Source: Burkholderiales bacterium Ga0077547
GTDB lineage: Bacteria; Pseudomonadota; Gammaproteobacteria; Burkholderiales; Burkholderiaceae_C
Direction of reading: 5' to 3'
Length of the DNA stretch: 64,000 bases
NCBI GenBank assembly: GCA_001464195.1
Contig: LNEY01000010.1
Coordinates: 62,001-126,000 of the forward strand
The notes below the pieces were generated by a model that searched no databases, was not told where the DNA came from, and saw only the letters and a program-made list of their open reading frames with translations. The translations under genes were made by a program, and so were the position numbers. Shown one piece after another: positions 16,445 to 23,962 of this stretch (its first letter is position 1; each line of letters starts with the position of its first letter).

Positions 16445-18024
16445 TTCACCACCACCCACTTGAACGGCATCATGTTGTCTGGCGGTTGCACCAGCTCGAT
16501 GTTCTTTTTCATGCCCCAGGCCAAGGCCTGCTGGTGCAGCGGGATGTGGCCGATGTCTTTCGCGTGCAGCGCCAGCGCCTCGCGGATCAGCAAGTGGCGC
16601 CGCGCCGGGTCGGTCTCGCTTTGCACCGCGGCGGTCAGCGCATCCACGCGGTCATTGCTGTACGAGCCCAGGTTGAACTGGCCCTGCCCCTGTTCATTGG
16701 GTGTGGCCAGCAGCGCACTCAGCACATCGTGCGCGTCGTAGGTGCCAGGCGTCCAGCCCAGCAGGTAAAGGCTGGTCTGCCGGCGCAGGATCTTCGGGAA
16801 GTAGGTGACCTTGGCTTCGGCCTGCAGCTGGATGCGCACCCCGATGCGCGCCAGGTTCGCCGCCACCGCCTGGCAGATCTTGGCATCGTTCACATAGCGG
16901 TCGTTCGGGCAGTTCATGCCCACCTCAAAGCCTGACGGATAGCCGGCTTCGGTGAGCAGCCGCTTTGCGGCAGCGGGGTCGTAGGGCAGGCGCAGGTCCA
17001 GATCGGCCGGGTACCCGTTGACGCCCGGGCCCAGCATCAAGGCGGCGGTCGTGGCGGCACCGCGCATCACCCGGGTGCGGATCGCCTCGATGTCGATCGC
17101 CTGGTAGAACGCCTGCCGCACGCGGCGGTCCTTGAACGGGTTCTTGCCCTTCACGTTGGCATACAGCAGCTCGTCGCGCTGCTGATCCATGCCGAGAAAG
17201 ATCGTGCGCAGCTCCGGCCCCTGCATCACCTTCAGCTCGGCGCTGGCTTTCACGCGCTCGATGTCTTGCAACGGCACCGGCTCCATCAGATCGATCTCGC
17301 CGCTCAGCAGCGCGGCCACCCGCGTGGCGTCGTTGCGGATGGGCGTGAAGACGACCTCGGTCACGTTGGTCGAAAGCGGCGCCCAGTAACCCGCAAAGCG
17401 GGTCAGCACGGTGCGTGTGTCGGGTTGGCGCTCCTTCAGCTGAAACGGGCCGGTGCCGTTGGCCTTGAAGGTGGCCGCGTTCTCGATGCCCTTGCGGCGA
17501 TCGACCGGCCGCGTCGCCTGGTTCGCCTCGCACCAGGCACGGCTCATGATGTACACGTTCGAAATCACATCGGGCAGGATCGGGAACGGCGCGCTCGTCT
17601 CGATCTCGATCGCGGTGTCGCCGCTCTTGCCTTCCGCCGCGCGCACCGCCTTGATCGACGCGGTGTAGCTGCGCATGTCCGAGCCCTCGCCCGCCGCACG
17701 CTGAAAGCTGAAGACCACGTCGGCCGCGGTCAGCGGCGTGCCGTCGTGGAAGCGCACGCCGCGCCGCAGCTCGAAGCGCCAGACCGTGGGCGAGGTGGCG
17801 GACCAGCGGGTGGCGAGCGCAGGCGTCAACGCGAGCTTCTGATCGCGCCCGACCAAGGGCTCGTAGATGTTGCCGAGCAGCGACAGCTGCAGTGCCTCGT
17901 TCAGTGCATGCGGATCCATCGCCTGCGCGTCGCCCTGGTTGGCCACACGCAGCGTGACCGCCTGTGCCGCGCCCGCGACCAGGGCCACCATCAGCAACGC
18001 CAGGCGCCTCAGATCAAGCCGCAT
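16441..18024 (-). CDS. Periplasmic substrate-binding protein, family 5 (DppA/OppA type)
   Basis: This 527-residue protein captures the transported solute in the periplasm. It has a cleavable signal peptide (cleavage near AQA22), then the SBP_bac_5 fold: the domain start LRVANQGDAQAMDPHALNE, the conserved FELRRGVRFHDGTPLTAADVVFSFQR and the NGTGPFQLKE segment. An aspartate just after the LGWTP motif (about 425-430) could form a salt bridge to a peptide amino terminus, but this is uncertain. The gene sits between the two permease genes (order B-A-C-D-F), which is less common than first or last position. Its start overlaps the preceding permease by 11 bp. Confidence 0.9.
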   Translation of the reverse strand: MRLDLRRLALLMVALVAGAAQAVTLRVANQGDAQAMDPHALNEALQLSLLGNIYEPLVGRDQKLALTPALATRWSATSPTVWRFELRRGVRFHDGTPLTAADVVFSFQRAAGEGSDMRSYTASIKAVRAAEGKSGDTAIEIETSAPFPILPDVISNVYIMSRAWCEANQATRPVDRRKGIENAATFKANGTGPFQLKERQPDTRTVLTRFAGYWAPLSTNVTEVVFTPIRNDATRVAALLSGEIDLMEPVPLQDIERVKASAELKVMQGPELRTIFLGMDQQRDELLYANVKGKNPFKDRRVRQAFYQAIDIEAIRTRVMRGAATTAALMLGPGVNGYPADLDLRLPYDPAAAKRLLTEAGYPSGFEVGMNCPNDRYVNDAKICQAVAANLARIGVRIQLQAEAKVTYFPKILRRQTSLYLLGWTPGTYDAHDVLSALLATPNEQGQGQFNLGSYSNDRVDALTAAVQSETDPARRHLLIREALALHAKDIGHIPLHQQALAWGMKKNIELVQPPDNMMPFKWVVVK

Positions 18025-18997
18025 CGACTGCCCTTTCGACGCGCAAGCGCGGATCGACCGCGAAGTAAAGCAAGTCGACCGCGAGGTTGATGACGACGAA
18101 GATCAGCGCAATCAGGCACAGGTAGGCCGCCATCACCGGGATGTCGGCGAACTGCACCGCCTGGATGAACAGCAAGCCCATGCCGGGCCACTGGAACACC
18201 GTTTCGGTGATGATGGCAAATGCGATCAACGAACCGAGCTGCAGCCCGGTGATGGTGATCACCGGCACCAGCGTGTTCTTCAGGGCATGACCGAAATGGA
18301 TCGCCCGGTTCGTCAGGCCGCGGGCGCGGGCGAAGCGGATGTAGTCGGTGCGCAGCACCTCGATCATCTCGGCACGCACCAGCCGCATGATCAAGGTCAG
18401 CTGAAAAACCGCCAGCGTCACCGCGGGCAGCAGCAGATGGCGCCAGCCGTCGGTGGTCAGCAGTCCGGTGCTCCAAAAGCCAAGCTGCACCACCTCGCCG
18501 CGGCCAAAGCTCGGCAGCCAGTTCAGCGCGACCGAGAACACCCCGATCAGACCGATGCCGATCAGGAAGGTGGGCAAGGACACGCCGACCAGCGAGACAC
18601 CCATCAGCAGTTGCGCGTCCCAGTGGCCGCGTCTCAGCGCAGCGTACACGCCCAGCGGAATGCCGAGTGCCAGCGCCAGCACGGCGGCCACCAGCGAGAG
18701 CTCAAGCGTGGCAGGCAGGCGCTCGGCGATCAGCGCCGACACCTGACGGCCCTGGCGCAGGCTGAGGCCGAACTCGCCCTGCACCGCGTTGCCAATGAAG
18801 CTGAAGAACTGGGCTGGCACACTGCGATCGAGGCCGAGGTCACTCCGCAACTGCTCGCGCTGCTGAGGCGTGGCGTCCTGACCGAGCAGGTTCGTCACCG
18901 GGTCGCCGACAAACTGGAACAGCGCGAACGAGACCAGCGCCACCGTCAGCATCACCAGCACCGCCTGCGCCAGGCGTCGAAGCACGAATACCAACAT
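18014..18997 (-). CDS. Peptide-type ABC transporter permease (DppB/OppB type)
   Basis: The 327-residue membrane subunit has a first helix (about 9-30), the OppB periplasmic segment GDPVTNLLGQDATPQQREQL, five further helices and the EAA docking loop (DYIRFARARGLTNRAIHFGHALKN). It ends in ERAVDAA. It is the first gene of the five-gene importer and begins 24 bp after the stop of the DUF3047 lipoprotein gene, with no terminator between, so a shared transcript is likely. Its end overlaps the binding-protein start by 11 bp. Confidence 0.9.
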   Translation of the reverse strand: MLVFVLRRLAQAVLVMLTVALVSFALFQFVGDPVTNLLGQDATPQQREQLRSDLGLDRSVPAQFFSFIGNAVQGEFGLSLRQGRQVSALIAERLPATLELSLVAAVLALALGIPLGVYAALRRGHWDAQLLMGVSLVGVSLPTFLIGIGLIGVFSVALNWLPSFGRGEVVQLGFWSTGLLTTDGWRHLLLPAVTLAVFQLTLIMRLVRAEMIEVLRTDYIRFARARGLTNRAIHFGHALKNTLVPVITITGLQLGSLIAFAIITETVFQWPGMGLLFIQAVQFADIPVMAAYLCLIALIFVVINLAVDLLYFAVDPRLRVERAVDAA

Positions 18998-19021
18998 GAG
19001 GGTGACCGCCTGCCTGCTCGA

Positions 19022-19816
19022 CTACTGCGGCTGCCCGTTCGCCCCGACCAGGCGAACCTCGCCGTAGTAGGCCCGCGTCGTGCTGCGGGTGTTGTCGCTG
19101 TCGGTCATCAAGGCAATGGAGGTCAGTGGGCCAGGGTCTTCCCCGAAGGCGCGTTTGTAGTCGCTGGCGATGTCACGCTCATGTAGCCGCCAGATCGCTT
19201 TCTGCGTCGGGCCTGAATCGACGACGATCTTGCGAATGCGGTCGGTGCGGCGCGCGAAGATCACCGATTCAAGAGGTGCGCGGCTGTCCCACACATACAT
19301 CAGCGTCGCGTAAGGTGGCTCTTCGCCCAACACGGCTTCCATCAGATCGAACAGCACACGATCCTTGAAGGACAGCTTGCTGCGATCGCCTTCAAAGGCC
19401 AGCACGACACGCACGGGCGCGTCTTCGGTTTCGGCGCGACTCAGATCCGCCGTGGTCATCAGCTCGGGCACCATCCAGGAAAAAGAGAGCCGGCCCAGTT
19501 CGGATGGCGCCACGTGCACACGCCGACGGTAGAGGCTCACAGCATTGTCGGCATCCGCCTGAATGACTGGGCGGCCATCGATCACCTGGGGCGTGTAGCG
19601 CGTCGGGCGCTTCGTCGGCAAGGGGGTGGACTCCCAGCCGGACGCGCTGGTCTGCTCCGAAGGGGCAGGCTTGAGCTCGCTGGTGGTGCGGCAGGCTGAG
19701 AGTGCCAGCAGCACTACGGCAGCGAGCCACCCCCATCGACACCGCGTGCGCGGCCAAGCAGCCTCAGAAACGATGACGCACCCCCAACGCCACGCTGGTC
19801 GAATCGGCGCCCGCAC
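19022..19816 (-). CDS. DUF3047 family lipoprotein
   Basis: The function of DUF3047 is unknown. The 264-residue product has an N-terminal hydrophobic segment with a lipobox (LSAC, Cys42), a disordered Ser/Pro linker and a C-terminal domain (about 75-260) matching DUF3047 features: paired beta-strands around RLSFSWMVPEL, VRVVLAFEGD, TLMYVWD and a final AYYGEVRLVG strand, reminiscent of a jelly-roll. The only usable start upstream of the signal is GTG 19816, which overlaps the porin 3' end by 53 bp. It is placed between a porin and a peptide-type importer, hinting at an envelope role in uptake; that is inference. Confidence 0.75.
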   Translation of the reverse strand: MRAPIRPAWRWGCVIVSEAAWPRTRCRWGWLAAVVLLALSACRTTSELKPAPSEQTSASGWESTPLPTKRPTRYTPQVIDGRPVIQADADNAVSLYRRRVHVAPSELGRLSFSWMVPELMTTADLSRAETEDAPVRVVLAFEGDRSKLSFKDRVLFDLMEAVLGEEPPYATLMYVWDSRAPLESVIFARRTDRIRKIVVDSGPTQKAIWRLHERDIASDYKRAFGEDPGPLTSIALMTDSDNTRSTTRAYYGEVRLVGANGQPQ

Positions 19817-21029
19817 GCGCGGTCACCCCTCCCAGATAGCCACCACCCCCGGGCGCCGCCTGACCCAGCCCGGTGTTATTGAAATGAGTGACCACCACGC
19901 TCACGTCGGTGCGCTTAGAGAACGCATAGGTGCAGGCCGCACCGTAGGACGCCACATCGGCATTGGCCGCGCGCAGGTCGTTGTAGACGTTGTATGCCAT
20001 GTAGAAAGTCGTCGCCCGCAGCTGATGCCGATAGCCGAGATGCCACAAGGTGGCGTCCTGTCGGACTGCGTCGGTGTACGCCTCCTGGATGAGGCTCGCC
20101 AAAGTGGGGCCCACCAGCGGTGTGATCTGCGCACCAATGCCCGACACGGCCGACGGATGCCGGTCGCGGATGGCGGCTGCAGAGGCATGAAGGCGCCCCG
20201 ACGAGCCCACCGCCAAGTAGCCACCCACCACCGTGCTGGTGAGCGACTGCTGACCATTCTCGTTGTCACGCCGGTTGTGGGCCACGCCAACGCCAAAGGT
20301 CTCATTGCGGTACATCGCCATGCCGCCAATGAAGCGGCCCGTGTCGACTGCCTTCTCACCGAAACCCACCATCAGCGACGCGGTGAATGTCTCGGTCTGC
20401 ACGCGATAGGCGAGCGCGTTGGACACACGGATGTCGACGGCATACGGCACAGCGGCAATCTGGCCCGAGGCCAGGGACGACTGCGCATTGAGCGCATCGA
20501 ACGTACCGACCAGCTCATAGCCGGGGGTGTACATGCGACCGGCCAGCACCGCGCCGACTGGCGTCACCAACCCAAGATAGATCTGTCGGTCGAAGAACGC
20601 CGGGCCGTCGCTGCGCACGTTGATGCCGACCTGCGACCCCAGCGCATCGGAGACCCGGTTCAGTACCGGCTGCAACGTGTTTTGCTGCACCGTGGACAGC
20701 GAAGGCAGCAGATAACGCGCAAAGGTGGCGCGGTCGGGCAACTGATTTCGCGACGGCGGCCGGTTGCTGATGCCACCGGTGTCCACCTCCAGCCTGTTTT
20801 CCATGGTGAAGATCGCGCGGTAGCCGTCGCCCAGGTCTTCCTGTCCACGCAAGCCGATGCGCGAACCCTCCATGACGCCGCTGGCCAACTGGGTGACACC
20901 GCCACCCTTGAGCCCGCTGACCCGGGTCACGCCGGCATCGACGATGCCGTAGAGCTCCACTTTGCTCTGAGCCACACTGGCCGAAGCGGCCGCAGCCAGA
21001 CAGATCATCAGCAGCAACCGGCTTTTCAT
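19764..21029 (-). CDS. Outer-membrane porin (Gram-negative trimeric type), divergent paralogue
   Basis: Beta-barrel porin of the Burkholderiales OmpC-like family that lets small hydrophilic solutes cross the outer membrane. The 421-residue precursor has a signal peptide (cleavage near SVA20), the first strand KVELYGIVDAGV, the eyelet/strand motif SRIGLRGQEDLGDGYRAIFTME and a C-terminal Phe in VALGVRHRF recognised by the Bam complex. It is clearly more diverged from the three porins downstream than they are from one another, with longer loops. The DUF3047 gene overlaps its 3' end, so it heads the porin-DUF3047-importer run. Confidence 0.9.
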   Translation of the reverse strand: MKSRLLLMICLAAAASASVAQSKVELYGIVDAGVTRVSGLKGGGVTQLASGVMEGSRIGLRGQEDLGDGYRAIFTMENRLEVDTGGISNRPPSRNQLPDRATFARYLLPSLSTVQQNTLQPVLNRVSDALGSQVGINVRSDGPAFFDRQIYLGLVTPVGAVLAGRMYTPGYELVGTFDALNAQSSLASGQIAAVPYAVDIRVSNALAYRVQTETFTASLMVGFGEKAVDTGRFIGGMAMYRNETFGVGVAHNRRDNENGQQSLTSTVVGGYLAVGSSGRLHASAAAIRDRHPSAVSGIGAQITPLVGPTLASLIQEAYTDAVRQDATLWHLGYRHQLRATTFYMAYNVYNDLRAANADVASYGAACTYAFSKRTDVSVVVTHFNNTGLGQAAPGGGGYLGGVTARAGADSTSVALGVRHRF

Positions 21030-21115
21030 GGGGCACTTGATGGGTAAGGGTGCGACGGGTCCGCGTCTAGTGTGTCACCCGAATCGCGCGCCGCCCATCC
21101 GCATTTCGACCGATC

Positions 21116-21143
21116 AAAAAAGAAGCCGCCCGAAGGCGGCTTC
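21116..21143 (-). terminator. Rho-independent terminator of the 21178-22338 porin gene
   Basis: Read on the minus strand, a 9-bp stem GAAGCCGCC / GGCGGCTTC with a TTCG tetraloop is followed by six T (plus-strand A at 21116-21121). It begins 35 bp after the porin stop codon. It isolates that porin from the next one (start 21029). Confidence 0.9.
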
Positions 21144-21177
21144 CGCACCACAGTGATCGCCGCAGATTGGCGATCGA

Positions 21178-22338
21178 TCAGAAGGTGTGGGCCATACCGA
21201 AAGCGAATTCGCTCTGCCGAACGAAGAACGCCTTGTCGTCGCCACCGCGTTCCGTGCCCGAGACATACAGCGTGGTGCGCTTGGACAGGGCGTACTGCAG
21301 CGAAACGCCGTACTTGTGCTGGTCCAGCGAGGACGCGCCAGCCGGACGATCGATTTTCGAGCCGGTGTACTGCGCCTTGAAGGTGAAGGCGTTAAGCGGC
21401 ACTGCCACGCCGATGTTCCAGGCGTCCACATCGGTGCCCTTGGTGAAGGTGCCCGCACCGGCGGAAACGGCGTACTGACCACCCAGGTTGTTGGTGTTCT
21501 GGTACGCCGCGGCCACCTTCGCGACGCCAAAGTCGTAGCTGCCACCGACGGTGATCAGGTTGTTGTAGTCATTGCCGTTGCCAGCGACACCACCGCTCAG
21601 GTCTTCATAGATCGCATCGAGGGCCAGCGGGCCCGCCATGTACACCACCGCGAGGCCGCGATAGTTCGATGCCTTGCGGGTCACCCCCGTGGTGGTGTTC
21701 GTATCGGACAAGCGCTCGCCCAAACCGACCATGGCGCTGACCTGAATGCCACCGAAGGAAGGCGTCGTGTAGCGGATGCCGTTGTCAACGCGCGAACCGA
21801 AGTTCTGGAAAAAAGGACGCGATTGAGTTCTGGAGCCGGCAGCTTCAACGCTCTCGACGATGTTGAATAGCGATTCGCCGCTGATGTCGTTGATCTTGAC
21901 GTTGTTTTCGCGTGTCAGGCTTTCTTGACGACCCAGGCGGATTTCACCGTAGCCCTTGTGCGAAAGACCCACGAATGCGAAACGGCTGAAGAACGGGTTG
22001 CCGGTGGTGGTGCCTGCGCTCAAGGTAGAGCTGTTACCCGCACGACCTTCGTCGGGGAACAGTTGCGCTTCGAGCTGGAAGATCACCTTCAGGCCATCAC
22101 CGAGGTCTTCGGCGCCCTTGAAGCCCAGGCGCGATCCGCCGAGACCGTTGACGTTGCCCTCCTGCAGCTTCGTAGCCGACTTGCCCAGCTTGCCGCCTGA
22201 GACGACAGCCGCACGGCTGCCCGGATCTTGCAAGGTCACGTTCTGATCGATACGGCCGTACAAGGTGACCGACGATTGCGCCGAAGCGATGCTGGTGAAC
22301 GCACCGAGGACGGCGATGGCTAAGAGTGACTTGTTCAT
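21178..22338 (-). CDS. Outer-membrane porin (Gram-negative trimeric type)
   Basis: General-diffusion porin of 386 residues. It has a signal peptide MNKSLLAIAVLGAFTSIASA (cleavage at 20), mature start QSSVTLYGRIDQNV, the conserved RLGFKGAEDLGDGLKVIFQLE, the loop-3-type segment FQNFGSRVDNGIRY and a terminal Phe (FGMAHTF). A GGAG ribosome-binding site lies about 10 bp before ATG. It is followed by its own terminator and preceded by a 367-bp region shared with coq7, so it is likely monocistronic. The signal peptide is very similar to those of the two porins at 23963 and 25372, indicating recent duplication. Confidence 0.93.
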   Translation of the reverse strand: MNKSLLAIAVLGAFTSIASAQSSVTLYGRIDQNVTLQDPGSRAAVVSGGKLGKSATKLQEGNVNGLGGSRLGFKGAEDLGDGLKVIFQLEAQLFPDEGRAGNSSTLSAGTTTGNPFFSRFAFVGLSHKGYGEIRLGRQESLTRENNVKINDISGESLFNIVESVEAAGSRTQSRPFFQNFGSRVDNGIRYTTPSFGGIQVSAMVGLGERLSDTNTTTGVTRKASNYRGLAVVYMAGPLALDAIYEDLSGGVAGNGNDYNNLITVGGSYDFGVAKVAAAYQNTNNLGGQYAVSAGAGTFTKGTDVDAWNIGVAVPLNAFTFKAQYTGSKIDRPAGASSLDQHKYGVSLQYALSKRTTLYVSGTERGGDDKAFFVRQSEFAFGMAHTF

Positions 22339-22705
22339 GTTCTAGGTTCTCCGAAACTGACAGTTGAGACAAGACGTCGCGATGGCATGAGCGCGAGTCG
22401 GCAGTTTGATCACTGGCACGCATCAAATGAGTGCATACCCTGAGGCTATTGCATCCATCTGTGCGTGACACGACCCATTGGCTGGTGCACTGCGGCAAAC
22501 CCCAGTTTCCGTTGTCATGCCGCAACATTCGCTGCGCCCGCAAGAACCCAGGCGCTGAGCGTCGCGCAGCAGTGCTGTCGCCAGCTGCAATCAAACCGCC
22601 GTGAGCTGACTCGTGTCTTGCAACCCTGGCCGAATCCGTACACTGAGGTCCATTCATATGACTGTTCCGCGACAGTTGTCTCTCTGGCGCAACATGGGGT
22701 CCCAC
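22339..22705. other. Divergent intergenic region between porin and coq7
   Basis: I see no gene here. It should hold the porin promoter (minus) and the coq7 promoter (plus). For coq7 a weak candidate is TTGCAA (22618-22623) and TACACT (22639-22644), spaced 15 bp. Two inverted repeats stand out: TGCGGCA at 22491-22497 with TGCCGCA at 22518-22524, and ACTGT at 22661-22665 with ACAGT at 22672-22676, the latter inside the coq7 leader. Their roles are unknown. Confidence 0.4.
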
Positions 22706-23335
22706 ATGAAGGATGCATTGATCTCCGCTGCAGACCACGCCCTGCGCACGCTGTCCGGCGGGTTGAGCGCCGGTCGGCCGACGCCCGCGGCGTCCGTGAG
22801 TCCGGTCACCTGCGCCGACTTGTCCGCCGAGGAAAAGGCGTTGTCTGGTGCGCTGATGCGCGTCAACCACGTGGGCGAGGTGTGCGCCCAAGCGCTGTAT
22901 CAGGGGCAGGCACTGGCGGCGACCGACCCGAGGATGCAACAGCGGTTTCTGGCTGCGGCCCGTGAAGAAACCGACCATCTGGCCTGGACTCAGCAGCGGC
23001 TCGACGAGTTGGGTGCGCGCGCCAGCCTGCTGAATCCGCTCTGGTACGCCGGCTCGTTCGCGATCGGCTGGCTGGCCGGGCGAGCCGGAGACGCCATCAG
23101 CCTGGGTTTCGTGGTCGAAACCGAGCGCCAGGTGGAGCAGCACCTTGACGAGCACCTCGGCCGACTACCCGCCGGCGATCAGCGCTCCCGCGCGATCGTG
23201 CACCAGATGAAGGCCGATGAGGCCCGTCACGCCAACGATGCACTGCAAGCGGGCGCCACCCCGCTTCCAGCGCCAGCCCGCTGGGCGATGCGCGCGGTGG
23301 CCAAGGTGATGACCACCACCGCACACCGCCTCTGA
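22706..23335 (+). CDS. coq7: 2-nonaprenyl-3-methyl-6-methoxy-1,4-benzoquinol hydroxylase, Coq7 type
   Basis: Coq7 hydroxylates demethoxyubiquinol at C6, the penultimate step of ubiquinone synthesis; Burkholderiales commonly use this di-iron enzyme instead of UbiF. The 209-residue protein has a four-helix ferritin-like core with iron ligands in [15 protein letters not shown] (Glu), EETDHL (Glu, His) and the second ExxH motif KADEARH, plus a hydrophobic hairpin around [13 protein letters not shown] that would contact the membrane. I place the start at ATG 22706 since homologues begin close to [15 protein letters not shown] 22694 and 22658 are in-frame alternatives. It converges with osmC. Confidence 0.93.
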   Translation: MKDALISAADHALRTLSGGLSAGRPTPAASVSPVTCADLSAEEKALSGALMRVNHVGEVCAQALYQGQALAATDPRMQQRFLAAAREETDHLAWTQQRLDELGARASLLNPLWYAGSFAIGWLAGRAGDAISLGFVVETERQVEQHLDEHLGRLPAGDQRSRAIVHQMKADEARHANDALQAGATPLPAPARWAMRAVAKVMTTTAHRL

Positions 23336-23341
23336 ACACGT

Positions 23342-23764
23342 TCAGGCCGCCACGAGCTCGTAGCTGGTGGTGATCTCGGCGGTCTTGGCCAGCATGATGG
23401 TGGCCGAGCAGTACTTGTCGTGCGACATCGCGATGGCCCGCTCCACAGCCGCCGCCGGGAGATCACGCCCCGTCAACTGAAAGTGCAGGTGGATCTTGGT
23501 GAACACCTTCGGATCAGTGTCCGCACGCTCGGAGGTCACCTTGACCTGGCATCCGCTGATCGCGTGTCTTCCACGCTTCAAGATCAGCACCACATCGTAG
23601 GCAGTACAACCTGCGGTGCCTGCCAGCACCGTCTCCATCGGCCGCGGTGCGAGGTTGCGCCCGCCGCCTTCGGCCGCGCCGTCCATGGTCAGCACATGAC
23701 CGCTGCCGGTCTCGGCCACAAATCCCATGCCCATCGCGGGCACCCAGTTGACGGTGCATTCCAT
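23342..23764 (-). CDS. OsmC/Ohr family protein
   Basis: OsmC-family proteins are thiol-dependent peroxidases acting on organic hydroperoxides. The 140-residue product has the two reactive cysteines in family context (Cys53 in GTAGCTAYDVV and Cys119 in KYCSATIML). The sequence resembles the YhfA-like subgroup more than Ohr, so the peroxidase role is likely but not certain. The frame is open upstream to 23806, but ATG 23764 (preceded by AAGG) gives the canonical N-terminus MECTVNW. It converges with coq7 over a 6-bp gap. Confidence 0.88.
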   Translation of the reverse strand: MECTVNWVPAMGMGFVAETGSGHVLTMDGAAEGGGRNLAPRPMETVLAGTAGCTAYDVVLILKRGRHAISGCQVKVTSERADTDPKVFTKIHLHFQLTGRDLPAAAVERAIAMSHDKYCSATIMLAKTAEITTSYELVAA

Positions 23765-23809
23765 CGCTGACCTTTTTGACGGCGTTAGCCTTGGCTGCGC
23801 CGCCATATG

Positions 23810-23838
23810 TTGCAGCGCAGCATTGATGTTGCTACATT
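23810..23838 (+). promoter_or_regulatory. Candidate promoter of the small RNA
   Basis: TTGCAG (23810-23815) and TACATT (23833-23838) are separated by exactly 17 bp, giving a plausible though weak sigma-70 promoter with transcription starting near 23845. It lies just upstream of osmC on the opposite strand. Other hexamer pairs in the region are worse. Confidence 0.35.
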
Positions 23839-23844
23839 GCTCAC

Positions 23845-23946
23845 ATTGTCGCGGAGTCGAGGGAACGGTTCTTGCGATTGTTCGGTTGTCTCCTCCACCA
23901 CCCCGGTGGATTCAGCCCAAGGCAGCAATGCCTTGGGCTTTTTTTG
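23845..23946 (+). ncRNA. Probable small regulatory RNA of about 100 nt with anti-Shine-Dalgarno stretch
   Basis: There is no plus-strand coding sequence between 23336 and 23945, yet a strong plus-strand intrinsic terminator ends at 23945. The inferred transcript carries CTCCTCC (23890-23896), complementary to a Shine-Dalgarno sequence, overlapping a stem-loop TCCACC / GGTGGA with an ACCCC loop (23894-23910), then the terminator hairpin and U-tract that could bind Hfq. Betaproteobacterial small RNAs with anti-Shine-Dalgarno segments have been described; membership cannot be settled here. The 5' end is only inferred. A long coq7 3' UTR, antisense to osmC, is the alternative. Confidence 0.6.
23915..23945 (+). 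terminator. Strong rho-independent terminator on the plus strand with no upstream gene on that strand
   Basis: A perfect 10-bp stem GCCCAAGGCA / TGCCTTGGGC with a GCAA loop is followed by seven T at 23939-23945. On the minus strand the same hairpin lacks a U-tract, so it does not primarily serve the porin that ends at 23963. Confidence 0.93.
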
Positions 23947-23962
23947 TCCCAGCGTCAGCGCA

